Shown here: one piece after another, positions 49,521-57,492 of the stretch
Numbering within the stretch: the stretch's first letter is position 1
Layout of the letters: the number at the start of each line of letters is the position of its first letter
Source: Acidovorax sp. GBBC 1281
GTDB taxonomy: Bacteria; Pseudomonadota; Gammaproteobacteria; Burkholderiales; Burkholderiaceae_C
NCBI RefSeq assembly: GCF_028473645.1
Contig: NZ_CP097269.1
Location: forward strand, 4,110,001 to 4,174,000
Direction of reading: 5' to 3'
Length of the DNA: 64,000 nt
Notes under the pieces: generated by a model
Database searches by the model: none
What the model saw: only the letters and a program-made list of their open reading frames with translations
What the model was told of the DNA's origin: nothing
Translations under genes and position numbers: made by a program

Positions 49521-50564
49521 ATGCCGAAAAGCACCGCCAATGCCATTCGATGGGCCGAGCAGGGCATCGTGCCCGACCAGATGGTGCGGTACGGCATTCG
49601 CCGGCTTCTGAAAGAACGCCTTCAGGAAATGCGAAGCGGCGATGCCGAAGCCACGGCAGAGCAGACGCAGGCCTTCGTGGATGCCATGCGCAAGGCCGAG
49701 CTGGCACCGCTGCCCGACAAGGCCAACGAGCAGCACTACGAGGTGCCGGCCGAATTCTTCGGCGCGGTGCTCGGCCCGCATCGCAAGTACAGCAGCGGCT
49801 ACTGGGGCGACGGAGCCGCCACCCTGGCGCAGGCAGAAGAAGCGGCGCTCCTTCGAACGTGCGAGCACGCCGGACTGGTCGACGGGCAGCGCATTCTGGA
49901 GCTGGGATGCGGCTGGGGGTCCCTCACGCTGTGGATGGCGCAGCGCTACCCCGCCAGCCGCATCACCGCCGTTTCCAATTCGCACTCGCAGCGCGCCTAC
50001 ATCGATGCAGAGGCGGCCAGGCGCGGTCTGTCCAACGTGCAGGTGATCACCTGCGATTTCAACCGCTTCGACATTGCGGCCCGCTTCGACCGCGTCGTTT
50101 CGGTGGAGATGTTTGAGCACCTTCGCAACTGGCCGCAGGCCTTCGCCAACGTATCGCACTGGCTCGCACCCGGGGGCCGGTTCTTCATGCACGTGTTCGC
50201 CCACCGCGAGGCACCCTATCCGTTCGAGGAACGCGATGCGAGTGACTGGATGAGCAAGCATTTCTTCTCCGGTGGCATGATGCCCAGCGACGATCTGGCC
50301 CTGCACTGCCAGGACGATCTGCAGTTGCGGCGGCGCTGGCGCTGGGACGGCACGCACTACGAACGCACGGCCCGCGCCTGGCTGGACAACATGGATCTGC
50401 AACACGATGCGCTCATGCCACTGTTCCGCCGCACCTACGGAGAGGACGCCCCGGCGTGGTGGAGCCGGTGGCGCCTGTTTTTCCTGTCGGTGGAAGAGCT
50501 CTTCGGCTTTGACGGCGGGCAGCAGTGGTGGGTGAGTCACTACCTGTTCGACCGGCGCGACTGA
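49521..50564 (+). CDS. CFA-synthase-like SAM-dependent methyltransferase
   Basis: A 347-residue protein of the cyclopropane/unsaturated-lipid methyltransferase group. It shows NEQHYEVPAEFFGAVLGPHR, KYSSGYWGDG, the SAM motif ILELGCGWGSLTLWMAQ, VSNSHSQRAYIDAEA, VVSVEMFEHLRNW and a C-terminal RLFFLSVEELFGF region. The N-terminal lipid-binding domain of classical Cfa is absent. ATG 49521 is chosen; an ATG at 49407 would add a 38-residue leader. It heads a run of lipid-related genes. Confidence 0.85.
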   Translation: MPKSTANAIRWAEQGIVPDQMVRYGIRRLLKERLQEMRSGDAEATAEQTQAFVDAMRKAELAPLPDKANEQHYEVPAEFFGAVLGPHRKYSSGYWGDGAATLAQAEEAALLRTCEHAGLVDGQRILELGCGWGSLTLWMAQRYPASRITAVSNSHSQRAYIDAEAARRGLSNVQVITCDFNRFDIAARFDRVVSVEMFEHLRNWPQAFANVSHWLAPGGRFFMHVFAHREAPYPFEERDASDWMSKHFFSGGMMPSDDLALHCQDDLQLRRRWRWDGTHYERTARAWLDNMDLQHDALMPLFRRTYGEDAPAWWSRWRLFFLSVEELFGFDGGQQWWVSHYLFDRRD

Positions 50565-50574
50565 TCGGAACGGC

Positions 50575-51381
50575 ATGAATGCATCGGCTACCGTCACCTG
50601 GGCCCTGTACGGCCTCGCCTGGGCCCTGTCCGCGTCCATTGCCACATGGCTGGTGAGCCTGGCCCGCAAGGATGCCAGCTTGGCCGATCGGGCCTGGCCC
50701 ATACTCATTGCCGGCTGCGGCGCCGTGTATGGGGCCTTGGCCCCGAGCCTCGGGGCCCGGGGCATTGCGTTGCTGCTGCTGTCGGGGATCTGGGGACTGC
50801 GGCTGTGCGCCTACATCACCGCACGCAATTGGGGGCATGGCGAAGACCACCGCTACCGCGCGATGCGCGAACGCAACCGCCCGAACTTCGCCTTCAAGAG
50901 CCTGTACCTCGTGTTCGGCCTGCAGGGCGTGCTGGCCTGGATCGTCTCGGCGCCCTTGCTGGCGGGTCTGGCGGCATCGCCCCACCCGCTGGGCACGATC
51001 GATGCGATCGGCATCGCCCTGGCCGGATTCGGCATCGTGTTCGAGGCGGTGGGCGATGCGCAGATGGCGCGCTTCAAGTCCGATCCCGCCCATGCGGGGC
51101 AGGTCATGGACCGGGGCCTGTGGCGGTTCACGCGCCACCCCAACTATTTCGGTGAAGCCTGCGTCTGGTGGGGCCTCTGGCTCTTGGCGCTCGCAGGCAC
51201 GGGCTGGGCGGGCGTGTGGACCATCGTGTCGCCCGCGCTCATGACGGTCCTGCTGCTGCGCGTGTCGGGCGTGGCGCTGCTGGAAAAAGACATCGCCGAG
51301 CGGCGCCCGGCCTACCGCGAGTACATGCTGCGCACCAATGCCTTCATTCCGGGACCACCGCGCACCGGAGGCCCCCGATGA
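50575..51381 (+). CDS. DUF1295 membrane protein (steroid 5-alpha-reductase fold)
   Basis: A 268-residue inner-membrane protein of DUF1295 with six or seven hydrophobic helices. Typical motifs are RARNWGHGEDHRYRAM-like ARNWGHGEDHRYRAMRERN, GLWRFTRHPNYFGEACVWWG and the end ERRPAYREYMLRTNAFIPG. Members are NADPH-dependent reductases or methyltransferase-like enzymes acting on lipids; the substrate is unknown. It begins 10 bases after the methyltransferase and overlaps the next gene by 4 bases. Confidence 0.9.
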   Translation: MNASATVTWALYGLAWALSASIATWLVSLARKDASLADRAWPILIAGCGAVYGALAPSLGARGIALLLLSGIWGLRLCAYITARNWGHGEDHRYRAMRERNRPNFAFKSLYLVFGLQGVLAWIVSAPLLAGLAASPHPLGTIDAIGIALAGFGIVFEAVGDAQMARFKSDPAHAGQVMDRGLWRFTRHPNYFGEACVWWGLWLLALAGTGWAGVWTIVSPALMTVLLLRVSGVALLEKDIAERRPAYREYMLRTNAFIPGPPRTGGPR

Positions 51382-52043
51382 CCGGCCGCCTTGCATCCTG
51401 CGGCCGGCAAACCGCCTGGTGCATTGCCGCCGCCTTGCTGTGGACCGCCACGGCCATGCCTGCAGCCGCGGCAATGCCGGCGGCCAACGAGTGGAATTTC
51501 CAGGTGGCCCTGGATGGCACGCCGATCGGCGAACACCGCTTTCGCCTGTCGGCGCCTGCGGCCCAAGAGCGTGTGCTGACCAGCGAAGCACGCTTTGCCG
51601 TCAAGCTGCTCGGCCTGGTGGTCTATCGCTACCGGCACGATGCCCGTGAACTTTGGCGAGATGGATGCCTTGAAGCCATCACCGCGGAGACGCAGGACGA
51701 CGGCAAGGTCAACAAAGTGGACCTGCGCTTTCCCGCACCGGGCAGCACCACTCCGCCCGCCGAAGGCATGCCCGCGTGCACCTTGAGTTTTGCCTACTGG
51801 AACCCGGCCATCCGCAGCTCGACGCAGTTGCTCAATGCCCAGACCGGCAAGATCGATGCCGTGCAAGTGGTGCGGCAGGGCGAAGGCACACTCGACGTGC
51901 GGGGCGAAACCGTGGCGGCAGTGCGCTGGCGCATCACCGGGCTGCCGCACCCGATTGACCTCTGGTATGCCGCCGACGGCGCGTGGATCGGCCTCGATTC
52001 CACCGTGGGCAGCGGCCGCCGACTCAGCTACCGATTGAAATAA
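51378..52043 (+). CDS. DUF6134 family secreted protein
   Basis: A 221-residue protein with a signal peptide (TAWCIAAALLWTATAMPAAA) and a beta-rich mature part: EWNFQVALDGTPIGEHRFRL, EARFAVKLLGLVVYRYRHDA, CTLSFAYWNPAIRSSTQLLN AQTG, PIDLWYA. The family occurs beside DUF1295, amine-oxidase and CFA genes in proteobacteria; function unknown, probably periplasmic and lipid-related. The start overlaps the DUF1295 stop (ATGA). Confidence 0.82.
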   Translation: MTGRLASCGRQTAWCIAAALLWTATAMPAAAAMPAANEWNFQVALDGTPIGEHRFRLSAPAAQERVLTSEARFAVKLLGLVVYRYRHDARELWRDGCLEAITAETQDDGKVNKVDLRFPAPGSTTPPAEGMPACTLSFAYWNPAIRSSTQLLNAQTGKIDAVQVVRQGEGTLDVRGETVAAVRWRITGLPHPIDLWYAADGAWIGLDSTVGSGRRLSYRLK

Positions 52044-52064
52044 CCGCCCCCCAGGAGAACACCC

Positions 52065-52484
52065 ATGATGATCCGCCCCCTTGCCGTCGCCTATGCATCC
52101 ACAGCCCTGGTCTTCCTGGCGCTCGACGCCGTATGGCTCTCCACCATGGCTGACCGCCTTTACCGCCCCGCCATCGGGCACCTCATGCAGGACAAGTTTT
52201 CGGTGGCGCCCGCGGCGTTGTTCTACCTGATCTACGTCGCCGGCGTGGTCGTGATGGCGGTGTTGCCTGCGGTGGAGCAGCGCAGCTGGGCATCGGCCCT
52301 GGGCATGGGCGCCCTGCTGGGGCTGATCGCCTACGCCACCTACGACCTGACCAACCAGGCCACCCTGAAAGACTGGCCGTGGAGCGTGACGATCGCCGAC
52401 ATGTGCTGGGGCGCTTTCGTCACGGGCGCAGCCGCCACGGCCGCTTGCCTGGCCACCCTGCGCTGGGGCGGTCCGCTGCGCTGA
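52065..52484 (+). CDS. DUF2177 membrane protein
   Basis: A 139-residue protein with four membrane helices and the family hallmarks ALDAVWLSTM, YRPAIGHLM, LLGLIAYATYDLTNQATLKD WP, and TIADMCWGAFVTG. It often sits with sigma/anti-sigma and lipid genes, as here. The function is unknown. It follows the DUF6134 gene by 21 bases with an AGGAG ribosome site. Confidence 0.9.
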   Translation: MMIRPLAVAYASTALVFLALDAVWLSTMADRLYRPAIGHLMQDKFSVAPAALFYLIYVAGVVVMAVLPAVEQRSWASALGMGALLGLIAYATYDLTNQATLKDWPWSVTIADMCWGAFVTGAAATAACLATLRWGGPLR

Positions 52485-52525
52485 TTGGTTTTCGCGGCGC
52501 GCCCTTCGACGGGGCGCGCATCCGC

Positions 52526-53185
52526 TCACATGCCGGCGAGCGCACCGACCCAACGCGCGATGGCACCATCGAAAACCACCCGGCCCTCGATGCCCGCCAG
52601 GCAGATACATTCGCCGCCCGGCTCCACCACCGGCTGATGGTGCACCTGCCCATCGGCGCCGTCGAAATCTCCCGGGCCGAACCGCGCGCGCCCATCGTGG
52701 AAGGCGCCATGCAGCACCTGGGTCCATTCCACCTCGCTGTGCGTGTGCTGGGGTAAACGCTTGCCCGCACCGATGCGCAGGAGCAGCACGTTGGCCTGGG
52801 CATCGTCCGGCAGGGTCACGCGGCTCCAGCGCATACCGGGGCCCAGCCAGCGCCAGGGGGAGACCTGGCAAGCATCGAGCGCATCGGGCCAGAAGGCGCC
52901 TTCCGGCCAAGACGCCGGGCGTGTCGATGACCGCCGGCCAGGGACAGGGCGATGTGCAGCGCCGTCGATGGCGGCCAGGGTGCGCGCCAGGGCATCGGGC
53001 TGCAACGTGGCCGGGGCGATGCCGTCCAGCATGGCACCGCCCACCATTTCGAGTATGCACAAGCGCTCGCGGCATTGCGCGCACATGGCCACATGCGCCT
53101 GGATCAGCAGCGAGGCAACCGCGGGCAGGTGCCCGGCGGCCTGGGCCAGCAGCACGTTGTCGGCAGGATGGTGTTGGATCGTCAT
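52526..53185 (-). CDS. ChrR-type anti-sigma factor (zinc, cupin)
   Basis: A 219-residue anti-sigma factor. The N-terminal zinc anti-sigma domain shows H-x3-C-x2-C (HVAMCAQC). The C-terminal cupin domain has LPQHTHSEVEWTQVLHGAFHDGRARFGPGDFDGADG. In ChrR the cupin is needed for response to singlet oxygen. It overlaps the sigma gene by 4 bases, the usual coupling of a sigma/anti-sigma pair. Confidence 0.9.
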   Translation of the reverse strand: MTIQHHPADNVLLAQAAGHLPAVASLLIQAHVAMCAQCRERLCILEMVGGAMLDGIAPATLQPDALARTLAAIDGAAHRPVPGRRSSTRPASWPEGAFWPDALDACQVSPWRWLGPGMRWSRVTLPDDAQANVLLLRIGAGKRLPQHTHSEVEWTQVLHGAFHDGRARFGPGDFDGADGQVHHQPVVEPGGECICLAGIEGRVVFDGAIARWVGALAGM

Positions 53186-53841
53186 GGCTCAAGGTGGCCG
53201 AGCAAGCGGCGCAAATGGTTCATCGCCAGGCGGACCCGCGATTTCACGGTGCCCAGCGGAATGCCCAGATCCTGCGCGATCCGGGCGTGGGGATGCTCTT
53301 CGAAGAAAGACAGCCGCAGCACCTGAGCCTGCTCGGGCGCCAGCTGCTGCAGGGCATGCCGCACGTCGCGCTCCTGTTTCGCGGCGTAGCAGTGTTCTTC
53401 GGGCGCAGGCGCCGTGTCGGGCAGCTGCTCGCCCTGGCCTTCGTCCTGTTCCAGCGCCAAGTTGGATCGGCGCCGGAAGTGGTCCACCCGCAGGTTGCGC
53501 GCAATCGTGAACACCCAGGTGGAGACTCCGGCATGCGCCGGGTCGAACAGGTGCGCCTTGCGCCAGACGCTGACCAGCGCCTCCTGAGCCAGGTCCTCCG
53601 CCACGCTCTCTGGGGTCCCGAGGCGCATGAGGTAGGCCTTCACGCGCGGGGCGAAGTGCTTGAACAGCGCCGCGAACGCCTGCCGGTCACCCTGGGCGGC
53701 CACCGCCTGGACCAGGGCGCTCAACGCGTCTCCCGTCGGATGGGCTCCATGGGTGGGTGGCTGGGTCACGATCGACAAATAAGGAGGCCAGGATTTTCGA
53801 GGCCTGGAAGGCCGCTCTGCGGGCTGGCGGACGGTGGTCAT
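53182..53841 (-). CDS. ECF sigma factor of the RpoE/ChrR-paired group
   Basis: About 219 residues. Region 2 has FAPRVKAYLMRLGTPESVAE DLAQEALVSVWR and VSTWVFTIARNLRVDHFRR. Region 4 has LAPEQAQVLRLSFFEEHPHA RIAQDLGIPLGTVKSRVRLA. It is paired with a ChrR-type anti-sigma factor, hence probably activated by photo-oxidative or related stress. I favour ATG 53841; an ATG at 53859 is possible. A promoter matching the one of the divergent amine oxidase gene lies just upstream, consistent with autoregulation. Confidence 0.92.
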   Translation of the reverse strand: MTTVRQPAERPSRPRKSWPPYLSIVTQPPTHGAHPTGDALSALVQAVAAQGDRQAFAALFKHFAPRVKAYLMRLGTPESVAEDLAQEALVSVWRKAHLFDPAHAGVSTWVFTIARNLRVDHFRRRSNLALEQDEGQGEQLPDTAPAPEEHCYAAKQERDVRHALQQLAPEQAQVLRLSFFEEHPHARIAQDLGIPLGTVKSRVRLAMNHLRRLLGHLEP

Positions 53842-53848
53842 GCTGCTC

Positions 53849-53915
53849 ATACGCAACACCCGGCGGATTAGATCACGCCCATCTGGTGGAATCCAAACGC
53901 GTGGTCACTGCGTAT
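53849..53915. promoter_or_regulatory. Divergent ECF-type promoters
   Basis: On the plus strand GGAATCC (53888-53894), 16 bases, then CGTAT (53911-53915) precedes the amine oxidase gene. On the minus strand TGATCT (near 53875-53870), 16 bases, then CGTAT (53853-53849) precedes the sigma gene. Both share the CGTAT -10 and spacer, suggesting control by the same ECF sigma factor. Confidence 0.55.
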
Positions 53916-53948
53916 ACCGACACAATACTCCGCGAGGAGACTTCGAGG

Positions 53949-55352
53949 ATGGACGAAATGACAATCCACGCGGCGCCTGCGCCCGCATCGCCCGCCAAGG
54001 CCGCCCCGACGGGGCGGCCGCTGGACGTGGCCGTGATCGGCAGCGGCATTTCCGGCCTGTCGGCAGCGTGGCTGCTCGCCCAACGCCACCAGGTCACGCT
54101 GTTCGAGGCCGACCAGCGGCCCGGCGGCCACAGCCACACCGTCCACGTGCCCGGGCCGGAGGGCGACATCGCCGTGGACACCGGGTTCATCGTCTACAAC
54201 GAATCGGCCTATCCCAACTTGACGGCGCTGTTCGCGCACCTGCAGGTGGCCACGCTGGCCACCGACATGTCCTTCGGCGTGAGCCTGGACGGCGGCGCAC
54301 TCGAATACAGCGGCACCGGCTTCGGCGGCGTCTTCGCCCAGCGCCGCAATCTGCTGAGCCCCCGTTTCTGGTCGATGCTGCGTGATCTGGTTCGCTTTTA
54401 CCGCCGGGCGCCCACCGATGTCCGCCAACTGGGCGACCTCTCGCTCGATGCCTATCTAGACCAGCATGGCTATGGCCGGGCGTTCCGCGAGGACCACCTC
54501 TATCCCATGGCCGCCGCCATCTGGTCCACGCCCGCGGCGCGCATTGGCGAGTACCCCGTCCAGGCGTTCGTGCGCTTTTGCGAAAACCACCACCTGCTGA
54601 ACCTCGGGCACCGTCCGGCCTGGCGCACCGTGCAAGGCGGCAGCCAGCGCTACGTGCAGAAGATCACGGAGGTTCTCGGGCAGGGGCTGCGCCTGGACAG
54701 CGCGGCCATCGAAGTGCGACGCACCGCCGAGGGTGCCTACGTGCGCACGGGCGATGCGCAGGAATCGCGGCGTTTCGACCAAGTGGTCATCGCCACCCAT
54801 GCCGACCAGGCCCTGCGCCTGCTGCCGGATGCGAGCCAGGCAGAGACCGAGCTGCTCGGCGCCTTCGGCTACAGCCGCAACCGGGCCGTGCTGCACAACG
54901 ACCCGGCCCTCATGCCCCGGCGCCGCGCGGTGTGGTCCAGCTGGAACTACGCCGCCGAGCGCGAACGCAGCGAGGCCCTGAGCGTGACCTACTGGATGAA
55001 CCGCCTGCAGCACATTCCGGACGCCACCCCGCTGTTCCTCACGCTCAACCCCACGCAGGAGCCGCCCCCCCGCCACCTGCTGCACACGCAGACCTACGAG
55101 CACCCGATCTTCAACGGCGCCGCCATGCAGGCCCAGCGATCGCTCTGGTCGCTGCAGGGCCAGCGGCGCACCTGGTTCTGCGGCGCCTACTTCGGCTCCG
55201 GGTTCCACGAAGACGGGCTGCAGGCCGGCCTCGCCGTGGCGGAGGCCCTGGGCGGCGTGCGCCGGCCCTGGAGCGTGAACGACGAATCCGGCCGCATCCA
55301 CCTGCCCGTGGCCTCTGCGCACGCAGCGGCACGCCTGGGAGCCGCGCGGTGA
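53949..55352 (+). CDS. FAD-dependent amine oxidase family protein
   Basis: A 467-residue flavoprotein. The Rossmann motif VAVIGSGISGLSAAWLLAQR at about residue 28, FEADQRPGGHSHTV, and DTGFIVYNESAYPNL are followed by the substrate domain and the C-terminal FAD motif CGAYFGSGFHEDGLQAGLAV AEALGG. This subgroup accompanies DUF1365 and CFA-type genes and is believed to act on membrane fatty acids rather than amines. I chose ATG 53949, with CGAGGAG upstream; the next Met is 3 codons later. The stop overlaps DUF1365 (GTGA). Confidence 0.92.
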   Translation: MDEMTIHAAPAPASPAKAAPTGRPLDVAVIGSGISGLSAAWLLAQRHQVTLFEADQRPGGHSHTVHVPGPEGDIAVDTGFIVYNESAYPNLTALFAHLQVATLATDMSFGVSLDGGALEYSGTGFGGVFAQRRNLLSPRFWSMLRDLVRFYRRAPTDVRQLGDLSLDAYLDQHGYGRAFREDHLYPMAAAIWSTPAARIGEYPVQAFVRFCENHHLLNLGHRPAWRTVQGGSQRYVQKITEVLGQGLRLDSAAIEVRRTAEGAYVRTGDAQESRRFDQVVIATHADQALRLLPDASQAETELLGAFGYSRNRAVLHNDPALMPRRRAVWSSWNYAAERERSEALSVTYWMNRLQHIPDATPLFLTLNPTQEPPPRHLLHTQTYEHPIFNGAAMQAQRSLWSLQGQRRTWFCGAYFGSGFHEDGLQAGLAVAEALGGVRRPWSVNDESGRIHLPVASAHAAARLGAAR

Positions 55353-56143
55353 AGGGCCAGTCCGCGCTCTATACCGGCCGCGTGATGCACCAGCGGCTCA
55401 GCCCGGCGCGGCACCGGCTGCAGTACCGCGTCTTTTCGCTGCTGATCGATCTGGACGAACTGGCAGGGCTCGACCGACGCCTGCGGTTGTTCTCCGTCAA
55501 CCGCTTCAACCTGTTCAGCCTGCACGAGAAGGACTACGGCGGCGCCGAGGGCCTGCCGATGCGCCAGCATGTGGAGCAGCAACTGTCCCGGGCGGGGCTG
55601 GCGCCCGGCGGCCGCATCCAGCTGCTGACCATGCCCCGCATCCTGGGCTACGCCTTCAACCCGCTGACCGTGTACTTCTGCCACCGGCCCGACGGCGCGC
55701 TCCAGGCCCTGCTCTACGAGGTGAACAACACCTTCGGCGAGCGCCACAGCTATCTCATTGCCGTCCCCGAAGCCGAGCAGCACGCCACCCGCATCCGGCA
55801 GTCGTGCGACAAGGAATTCCATGTGTCGCCCTTTCTGGGGCTATCGATGCGCTATGCCTTCGACATCGCCCTGCCTGCGGCGCAGCGCGACCACTTGGGC
55901 GTGAGCATCACGGCCAGCGATGCGAACGGACCCGTGCTGGTCGCGCGCTTCCACGCGCGCCGCCGGCCGCTCGACGACCGCGCCCTCGCCCGCACCTTCC
56001 TCACCCACCCGCTGCTCACGCTGAAAGTGATGGGCGCCATCCACTGGGAAGCACTGAAGCTCTGGATCAAAAGGGTGCCGCTGCACACCAAGCCGCCCGC
56101 GCCGGCCCTGCCCGTGACCATCATCAAAACCAAAGACCTATGA
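55349..56143 (+). CDS. DUF1365 family protein
   Basis: A 264-residue protein: SALYTGRVMHQRLSPARHRL QYRVF at the start, LLTMPRILGYAFNPLTVYFC, LLYEVNNTFGERHSYL, DKEFHVSPFLGLSMRYAFDI, and LTHPLLTLKVMGAIHWEALK LWIKRV. The reaction is unknown; the family is nearly always between an amine-oxidase-type flavoprotein and a CFA synthase, as here. It starts with GTG, sharing bases with the upstream stop, and overlaps the next ATG (ATGA). Confidence 0.92.
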   Translation: MKGQSALYTGRVMHQRLSPARHRLQYRVFSLLIDLDELAGLDRRLRLFSVNRFNLFSLHEKDYGGAEGLPMRQHVEQQLSRAGLAPGGRIQLLTMPRILGYAFNPLTVYFCHRPDGALQALLYEVNNTFGERHSYLIAVPEAEQHATRIRQSCDKEFHVSPFLGLSMRYAFDIALPAAQRDHLGVSITASDANGPVLVARFHARRRPLDDRALARTFLTHPLLTLKVMGAIHWEALKLWIKRVPLHTKPPAPALPVTIIKTKDL

Positions 56144-57441
56144 CCCTCCCCACCCCCTCCACCGGACTTCCGACGGACGGCACGCATGCGGTCGCGTCGA
56201 TGCCCCGCCGGGCCACCTGGCGGTCGCGGCCCCTGCAGCGCGTGCTGCGCCGCCTGCTGACCAACGTGCGCTGCGGCACCCTGACCGTGGAGCTGCCCGG
56301 CGGCGAACGCGCCGAAGGCCGCGGCACCGAGCCCGGGCCCCACGGCACCCTCGTGCTACACCGCTGGCGCCCGCTGTGGCGCCTGGCCGTGGGCGGCGAC
56401 CTGGGCCTGGCGGAGAGCTACCGTCAGGGTGAATGGTCCAGCCCCGACCTGGCCGCCCTGCTGGAACTGGGCGTGCGCAACGAGGCCGGCTGGGGCCGTG
56501 CGCTACAGGCCAGCCTGCCGGCGCGGCTGCTGGCGCGGCTGTTCCACCTGCGCCGCGCCAACACCCGCCGGGGCAGCCGCCAGAACATCTCGTTCCACTA
56601 CGACATGGGCAACGATTTCTATGCCCAGTGGCTGGACCCGGACATGCTCTATTCCAGCGCCATCTACGGCACGGGCCAGGAATCGCTGGAGCAGGCCCAG
56701 CAGGCCAAGCTGGCCCGCATCGCCACCCTGCTGGCGCCCCGGGCCGGCGAACGCGTGCTGGAGATCGGCTGCGGCTGGGGCGCCCTGGCCATTGCCCTGG
56801 CCCGCGACACCGGCGCATCGGTGACCGGCCTCACCCTGTCGTCCGAGCAACTGCGCCACGCCCGCCAGCGCGTGCACGAAGAGGCGCTCACCGAGCACAT
56901 CGACCTGCGGCTGCAGGACTACCGCGACGTCGAAGGCCAGTTCGACCACATCGTCTCCATCGAAATGCTGGAGGCCGTGGGCGAGCGCTACTGGCCGGCC
57001 TATTTCCAAACGCTCAAAGAGCGGCTGCGCCCCGGCGGCCGGGCGGTGGTACAGGTCATCACCATCGCGGACGCACAGTTCGAGCAGTACCGCAGCACCA
57101 CCGACTTCATCCAGCGCTACATCTTTCCGGGCGGCATGCTGCCCTCGCCCTCGCGGCTGCGGCAAGCGCTGGCGAACGCGGGCCTGGCGCTGCAGGCCGC
57201 GGAAACCTTCGGCCCCAGCTATGCGACCACCCTGGCCGAATGGCGCCACCGCTTCCTGAGCACCTGGCCCACGATCGAGCCGCTGGGCTTCGATGCGCCG
57301 TTCCGTCGGCTGTGGGAGTACTACCTGTGCTATTGCGAAGCCGGCTTCAGCACCGGCCGGGTGGACGTGGGCCTGTACACCATCGTCCATGCCCCGCCGG
57401 CCGCCCCGGACACGCCCGACACACCGCACCGCCCCGGGTAA
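56140..57441 (+). CDS. Cyclopropane-fatty-acyl-phospholipid synthase family protein
   Basis: A 433-residue SAM-dependent lipid methyltransferase of full CFA-synthase build. The N-terminal lipid-binding domain includes GDLGLAESYRQGEWSSPDL. The catalytic domain shows NISFHYDMGNDFYAQWLDPD MLYSSAIY, the SAM motif VLEIGCGWGALAIALARDTG, LTLSSEQLRHARQRV, IVSIEMLEAVGERYW, and FIFPGGMLPS-like YIFPGGMLPSPSRL. It is third in the amine oxidase-DUF1365-CFA operon, likely under the ECF sigma factor. Related sets make modified (cyclopropane or furan) fatty acids against singlet oxygen; the exact product is not deducible. Confidence 0.93.
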   Translation: MTLPTPSTGLPTDGTHAVASMPRRATWRSRPLQRVLRRLLTNVRCGTLTVELPGGERAEGRGTEPGPHGTLVLHRWRPLWRLAVGGDLGLAESYRQGEWSSPDLAALLELGVRNEAGWGRALQASLPARLLARLFHLRRANTRRGSRQNISFHYDMGNDFYAQWLDPDMLYSSAIYGTGQESLEQAQQAKLARIATLLAPRAGERVLEIGCGWGALAIALARDTGASVTGLTLSSEQLRHARQRVHEEALTEHIDLRLQDYRDVEGQFDHIVSIEMLEAVGERYWPAYFQTLKERLRPGGRAVVQVITIADAQFEQYRSTTDFIQRYIFPGGMLPSPSRLRQALANAGLALQAAETFGPSYATTLAEWRHRFLSTWPTIEPLGFDAPFRRLWEYYLCYCEAGFSTGRVDVGLYTIVHAPPAAPDTPDTPHRPG

Positions 57442-57492
57442 ACCGCACTCCCCCAGCGCCCCACACGGCGGGGTGCGTGCCAGAATCTCGCC

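Noticed and set aside
55804..56139. An upstream start for the CFA synthase at 55804
   Set aside because: The additional residues overlap DUF1365 almost entirely and are shadow sequence; ATG 56140 has the ATGA overlap usual in this operon.
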